Below are positions 60,768 through 64,000 of a stretch of DNA of 64,000 nucleotides, one piece after another. This DNA is from PBB1 sp965229345 (lineage in GTDB: Bacteria; Pseudomonadota; Gammaproteobacteria; Burkholderiales; Burkholderiaceae_C): assembly GCA_965229345.1 (NCBI GenBank), contig OZ245872.1, forward strand, positions 1,302,001-1,366,000. The letters run 5' to 3'. Both the position numbers and the translations under genes were made by a program. A model generated the notes under the pieces. That model made no database searches and had not been told where the DNA came from. It saw only the letters and a list, made by a program, of their open reading frames with translations. Each line of letters opens with the position of its first letter. The first letter of the stretch is position 1.

Positions 60768-63110
60768 TCAGGTGGCGTTCGCCGAGACGAGCCAGGCGCG
60801 TCGCGTGCGGCGCATGGGGGCCGGCGCCGCCTGCGGATGCCAGGTCGCATGCGCCGGCTCTGCCTGGGCCAGCAACTGGTCGCGCAGCCGCACCAGGTGC
60901 TGCGGCTCGCTGAGCAGGCGCATCTGGTCGCCAGCGCTCAGGCTGTCGAGGTCGTGGGTGGCGCGCAAGCGGCCCACCAGCTGACGGCGGGTGCGGCCGC
61001 GCTGACCCCACATCGTGCTGCGCGGTCCCATGGCCTTTTGCACCACGTCGAACAGCCACGTGTTCTCCAGGGCGTCGCGCCAGTGGGCGAAACGGCTCTG
61101 TTGGCGCGCGTTCTGCCGGGCATAGGACGCCGCTTCGCGCAGCACGGTCGGTGTGCGTGTTTCTTCGGGCGTGACCAGCCAACCGAGTTGTCGCACCCGT
61201 TCGCCCAGCCCCGCACGGCTGGTCAGCACCGCCAGCGGCACCGCGAGCAGCAACGGAATGCCGACCGGCGCCAGCCACAGCAGCGTGGCCGGTGCGAGCA
61301 TCAGCGCGGTCACGCCCAGCGCCAGCATCACCACGCCGATCAAGGCAAAGCGGTTCGACGCATCGGCCCAGCCGATGTCGTTGGCTTCGCGTGGAGGCGA
61401 CTTCCAGTCGAGTTTCAGGCCGGTCAGCGCGACGACGACGAACAGCGTGTGCGCCACCATCCGCAGCGGCGCCTGCAGCACCGAGAGTGCCCCTTCCATC
61501 ACCGCGCCACGCACCAGTGCGGCGGTACCGCCATACAGCGCCTGTTCACGGCGCAGCACGATGGCCACCACGCCCAGGGCACGCGGCATCACCAGCATGG
61601 CCAGCGTACCGGCCCACAAGGCCAGGATCTCCACCGGCACCACGGTGTCGGTGCTGAACACGGGGTGGCCGCCGAACAGCCACAGGGCCACGCCCAGCAC
61701 CACATAGGCCAGCCACAGCGGTGCCGACAGATAGGCCAGCGCGCCGGTCACCAGCATCGCGCGGTGCACACCATGCAGTCCGGGCTCGGCCAGCAGCCGG
61801 GCGTTCTGCAGATTGCCCTGGCACCAGCGGCGATCGCGTTGAAGTTCTTCCAGCAGGTTGGGCGGCTGTTGTTCGTAGCTGCCGCCAAGGTCGTTGACCA
61901 GCCACACCTGGTAGCCGGCACGGCGCATCAGTGCGGCTTCAACGAAGTCGTGCGACAGGATGTGGCCACTCAGGCCGCCGCGACCCGGTAGCGCCGCCAG
62001 CGCGCAGTGCTTCATGAACGGTGCCACGCGCAGGATCGCGTTGTGGCCCCAGTAGTGCGATTCACCCAGCTGCCAGTACTGTATGCCGGCGCTGAACAGT
62101 CGGCCGGTCACGCGACCGGCGAATTGCTGGGCGCGCGCATGGATCGTCGACAGGCCGCTGGCCTGCGGCGCGGTCTGGATGATGCCGGCGTCGGGATGGG
62201 CTTCCATGAGGCGCACCAGGCTCAGCAGGCAGTCGCCGGTCATCACGCTGTCGGCGTCCAGCACCACCATGTAGCGGTAGTTCTTGCCCCAGCGGCGGCA
62301 GAAGTCGGCCACGTTGCCTGATTTGCGCTGCGTGCGCCGTTGCCGCCACCGGTAGTGGATGCGGGTGCTGGAGCCGACGGCGTTGCGCAGCTCGGCCCAG
62401 GCGGCCAGTTCGGCGGTGCGGATCGCCGGGTCACTGGTGTCTGACAGCAGATAGACATCGAACAACCGCGCGCCACCGGCAGCGATCAGCGACTCCACCG
62501 TGGCGCGCAGTCCGGCGAACACGGTGGACACCTGTTCGTTGCAGATGGGCATGATGAGGGCCGTGCGCGCGTCAGCCGCAATCGGCCGGTGCGCGACAGA
62601 TAGGCTCGAGAGCGCGTGCGGATCACCTCGCCACTGCACCCAGAAACCCATCATGGCGGTGTAGAAGCCTGCCGAGACCCATCCGAACAGGATGGAGAAC
62701 AAGCCGATCTGCGTCGTGCGCAGCCAGGCGCTGTCGTAGCTGGGCAGCACGTGGTCCAGCATCGCGGTGGCGCCGACGACTGACAGCGTGATCAGCGCCA
62801 GCAGCGCACGCCGGCGTTGCGTGGCGGCCTGCTTCCAGGCGGCGGTGGCAGCCGCATCGGCCGGCGCGGGCGCCTCGTTATCGAAGGAGGCACGCGGGGA
62901 AGACTGGCCTGCCAGGCGTGTCGCCAGCGCGATCCAGCCATCGAGCACGCCGCCCAGGAATCCTCTCCAGGGTCGGGCCGTCATGGAACCGCGGTTCACT
63001 GGCGGCATGCTCGCGCCAGTGCTCGGGTTGGTGACGGCTGCCGGGGCGGCCGAGCCTGTGCTGGCCTCGGTCCAGGAACGATTCAGACGGTTGACAAGGC
63101 GGTGGTTCAT
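60768..63110 (-). CDS. opgH: Glucans biosynthesis glucosyltransferase H
   Basis: Inner-membrane GT2 glycosyltransferase that polymerises the beta-1,2 backbone of periplasmic glucans. 780 residues: membrane helices near 105-165, glycosyltransferase core with IMPICNEQ, VVLDADSVM (DxD-type, near residue 285), SHDFVEAALMRRAGY, and QRDRRWCQGNLQN (QxxRW, near 425), then about five more helices. Partner gene opgG normally lies directly upstream in proteobacterial operons; it is not on this side here. Upstream (63111-63310) is a 200-bp gene-free gap in which I find no clear promoter. Confidence 0.93.
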   Translation of the reverse strand: MNHRLVNRLNRSWTEASTGSAAPAAVTNPSTGASMPPVNRGSMTARPWRGFLGGVLDGWIALATRLAGQSSPRASFDNEAPAPADAAATAAWKQAATQRRRALLALITLSVVGATAMLDHVLPSYDSAWLRTTQIGLFSILFGWVSAGFYTAMMGFWVQWRGDPHALSSLSVAHRPIAADARTALIMPICNEQVSTVFAGLRATVESLIAAGGARLFDVYLLSDTSDPAIRTAELAAWAELRNAVGSSTRIHYRWRQRRTQRKSGNVADFCRRWGKNYRYMVVLDADSVMTGDCLLSLVRLMEAHPDAGIIQTAPQASGLSTIHARAQQFAGRVTGRLFSAGIQYWQLGESHYWGHNAILRVAPFMKHCALAALPGRGGLSGHILSHDFVEAALMRRAGYQVWLVNDLGGSYEQQPPNLLEELQRDRRWCQGNLQNARLLAEPGLHGVHRAMLVTGALAYLSAPLWLAYVVLGVALWLFGGHPVFSTDTVVPVEILALWAGTLAMLVMPRALGVVAIVLRREQALYGGTAALVRGAVMEGALSVLQAPLRMVAHTLFVVVALTGLKLDWKSPPREANDIGWADASNRFALIGVVMLALGVTALMLAPATLLWLAPVGIPLLLAVPLAVLTSRAGLGERVRQLGWLVTPEETRTPTVLREAASYARQNARQQSRFAHWRDALENTWLFDVVQKAMGPRSTMWGQRGRTRRQLVGRLRATHDLDSLSAGDQMRLLSEPQHLVRLRDQLLAQAEPAHATWHPQAAPAPMRRTRRAWLVSANAT

Positions 63111-63310
63111 CGGGCGCTCGGAGGGACGATGAACCCCTCAGCGCAACCTGCATGCCAGTGTCGAAACCGCCTTGTGAATCAAGCACTTGAAGAAGAAATT
63201 CGGCCGGGTGTCGCCAAATCTCGGGTTTCTACGGCCTCGCGGCTCGATTTATGTCCTGAATCAGCGACAAGCGCCCGTGGCCAAGCGCGCAAGTCGTTGA
63301 TTTACAAGGG

Positions 63311-64000
63311 CTAAATGCTGTCGCCGATCGGCGACAGCGGTGCCGGTGGCGCGGCGTCCGTCGAGCCCTCGGGCCGCCCGTCATTGCGAAAGAGCCCTGG
63401 CGTCAGGCCATGCTTTTGCAGCAGGCGGTAGAACTCCGTGCGGTTGCGATCGGCCAGCCGCGCGGCATCGGCCACATTACCGTCGGTGAGCTTGAGCAAC
63501 CCGACCAGGTAATCGCGCTCGAAACGTTCGCGGGCCTGCGCGAAGCTCAGCACCTCGACACTCGGCACCCGCAATGCGCGCTGCACCAGCGCCAGCGGCA
63601 CCAGGGGGGTGGTGGTCAGCGCACAGACCTGCTCGACCACGTTGTGCAGCTGGCGCACGTTGCCGGGCCAGGGTGCAGCGGTCAGCGCCTTCAAGGCCTC
63701 CGGCGCGAAGCCGTTCAGGCGCTTGCCGTACTTCTCGCTCAAGGTGGACAGGAAGTGGTTGGCCAGCAGCGGAATGTCTTCCCGCCGCGCGCCAAGCGCG
63801 GGCAAGGTAAGCGCCACCACGTTCAGGCGGTAGTAGAGGTCTTCGCGGAACTGCCCCTGCGCCATCGCGACATCGAGATCACGGTGGGTGGCCGACAGGA
63901 TGCGCACATCGATGGGCAGCGACTGGTTCGCGCCCACGGGCCGCACCGATCGCTCCTGCAGCACCCGCAGCAGCTTGACCTGCAGGGCCGGCGGCATGTC
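63311..64000 (-). CDS. Sigma-54-dependent response regulator, C-terminal part (GlrR-like), cut by window edge
   Basis: The last 230 residues of an NtrC-family activator, with the N-terminus outside the window. Visible parts: the AAA+ core from MPPALQVKLLRVLQERSVRP, with sensor I VRILSATHRDL and REDLYYRLNVV, the sensor II region APWPGNVRQLHNVV, and a C-terminal Fis-type helix-turn-helix (GNVADAARLADRNRTEFYRL). The C-terminal sequence is most like GlrR/QseF, whose partner kinase lies upstream of it in other genomes. The ATPase GAFTGA loop and receiver are not visible. Transcribed toward opgH. Confidence 0.85.
   Translation of the reverse strand, partial: DMPPALQVKLLRVLQERSVRPVGANQSLPIDVRILSATHRDLDVAMAQGQFREDLYYRLNVVALTLPALGARREDIPLLANHFLSTLSEKYGKRLNGFAPEALKALTAAPWPGNVRQLHNVVEQVCALTTTPLVPLALVQRALRVPSVEVLSFAQARERFERDYLVGLLKLTDGNVADAARLADRNRTEFYRLLQKHGLTPGLFRNDGRPEGSTDAAPPAPLSPIGDSI

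Overview
The window reads as chromosomal core sequence of a high-G+C (about two thirds G+C by eye) betaproteobacterium of the order Burkholderiales. Family content and several gene orders (nadB/nadC/nadA, ispD-ispF, envZ-ompR, hda-HAD-pcnB-folK, rpsP-rimM-trmD-rplS, ftsK-lolA-rarA) resemble the Leptothrix/Sphaerotilus/Rubrivivax group. That placement is inference from memory; no 16S gene is present to prove it. Coding density is very high, genes often overlap by 4 bp, and the only gap above 300 bp is 48880-49269. I see no prophage, transposase, CRISPR array, toxin-antitoxin pair or recognisable defence island.

Layout. 1-831: edge of an unrecognised conserved protein. 1011-5073: de novo NAD synthesis (nadB; nadC and nadA on the other strand) with a ComFB-like protein between. 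5226-8718: AraC-type regulator divergent from an MFS transporter, an RraA-like aldolase and an isochorismatase-like hydrolase, probably one small uptake and catabolism module. 8735-15038: serB, a membrane-anchored ATP-grasp protein, mfd. 15135-20283: ispD-ispF, a methyltransferase, envZ-ompR, a SIMPL protein. 20344-24551: alpha/beta hydrolase, relA, a secreted protein, tRNA-Val(GAC). 24612-28837: GGDEF-EAL enzyme with a FIST sensor, then hemP, bfd and bfr (iron handling, with a clear Fur site). 28917-34344: aminopeptidase P, TAXI-type binding protein, argF, argD. 34562-37852: DUF3579, rpsT, murJ, SirB1-like. 37914-41327: overlapping chain hda-HAD-pcnB-folK. 42072-44229: rpsP-rimM-trmD-rplS. 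44302-48879: Nudix CoA pyrophosphatase, CbiB-like, rsgA, M48 protease, orn. 48880-49269: non-coding, with a long nested inverted repeat. 49270-54327: trpS, purN, rsmB-like, desaturase, rpmG, rpmB. 54516-64000: trxB, Crp-type regulator, ftsK-lolA-rarA, opgH, and the end of a sigma-54 activator.

How the parts connect. Translation genes dominate (S16, L19, S20, L33, L28, TrpRS, RimM, TrmD, RsgA, tRNA-Val). RelA gives the stringent response. Nucleotide second messengers recur: the GGDEF-EAL enzyme, the ComFB-like protein, and orn, which degrades pGpG. Envelope functions are MurJ, LolA, OpgH, EnvZ/OmpR and FtsK.

Most unusual points: the approximately 256-bp nested palindromic element at 48942-49197, which pairs an anti-Shine-Dalgarno-like tract with a Shine-Dalgarno-like tract; a predicted leaderless, Fur-covered promoter for bfd-hemP; a membrane/ATP-grasp fusion protein; a TrpRS insertion carrying a second KMSK-like motif; and an extra C-terminal tail on the desaturase.
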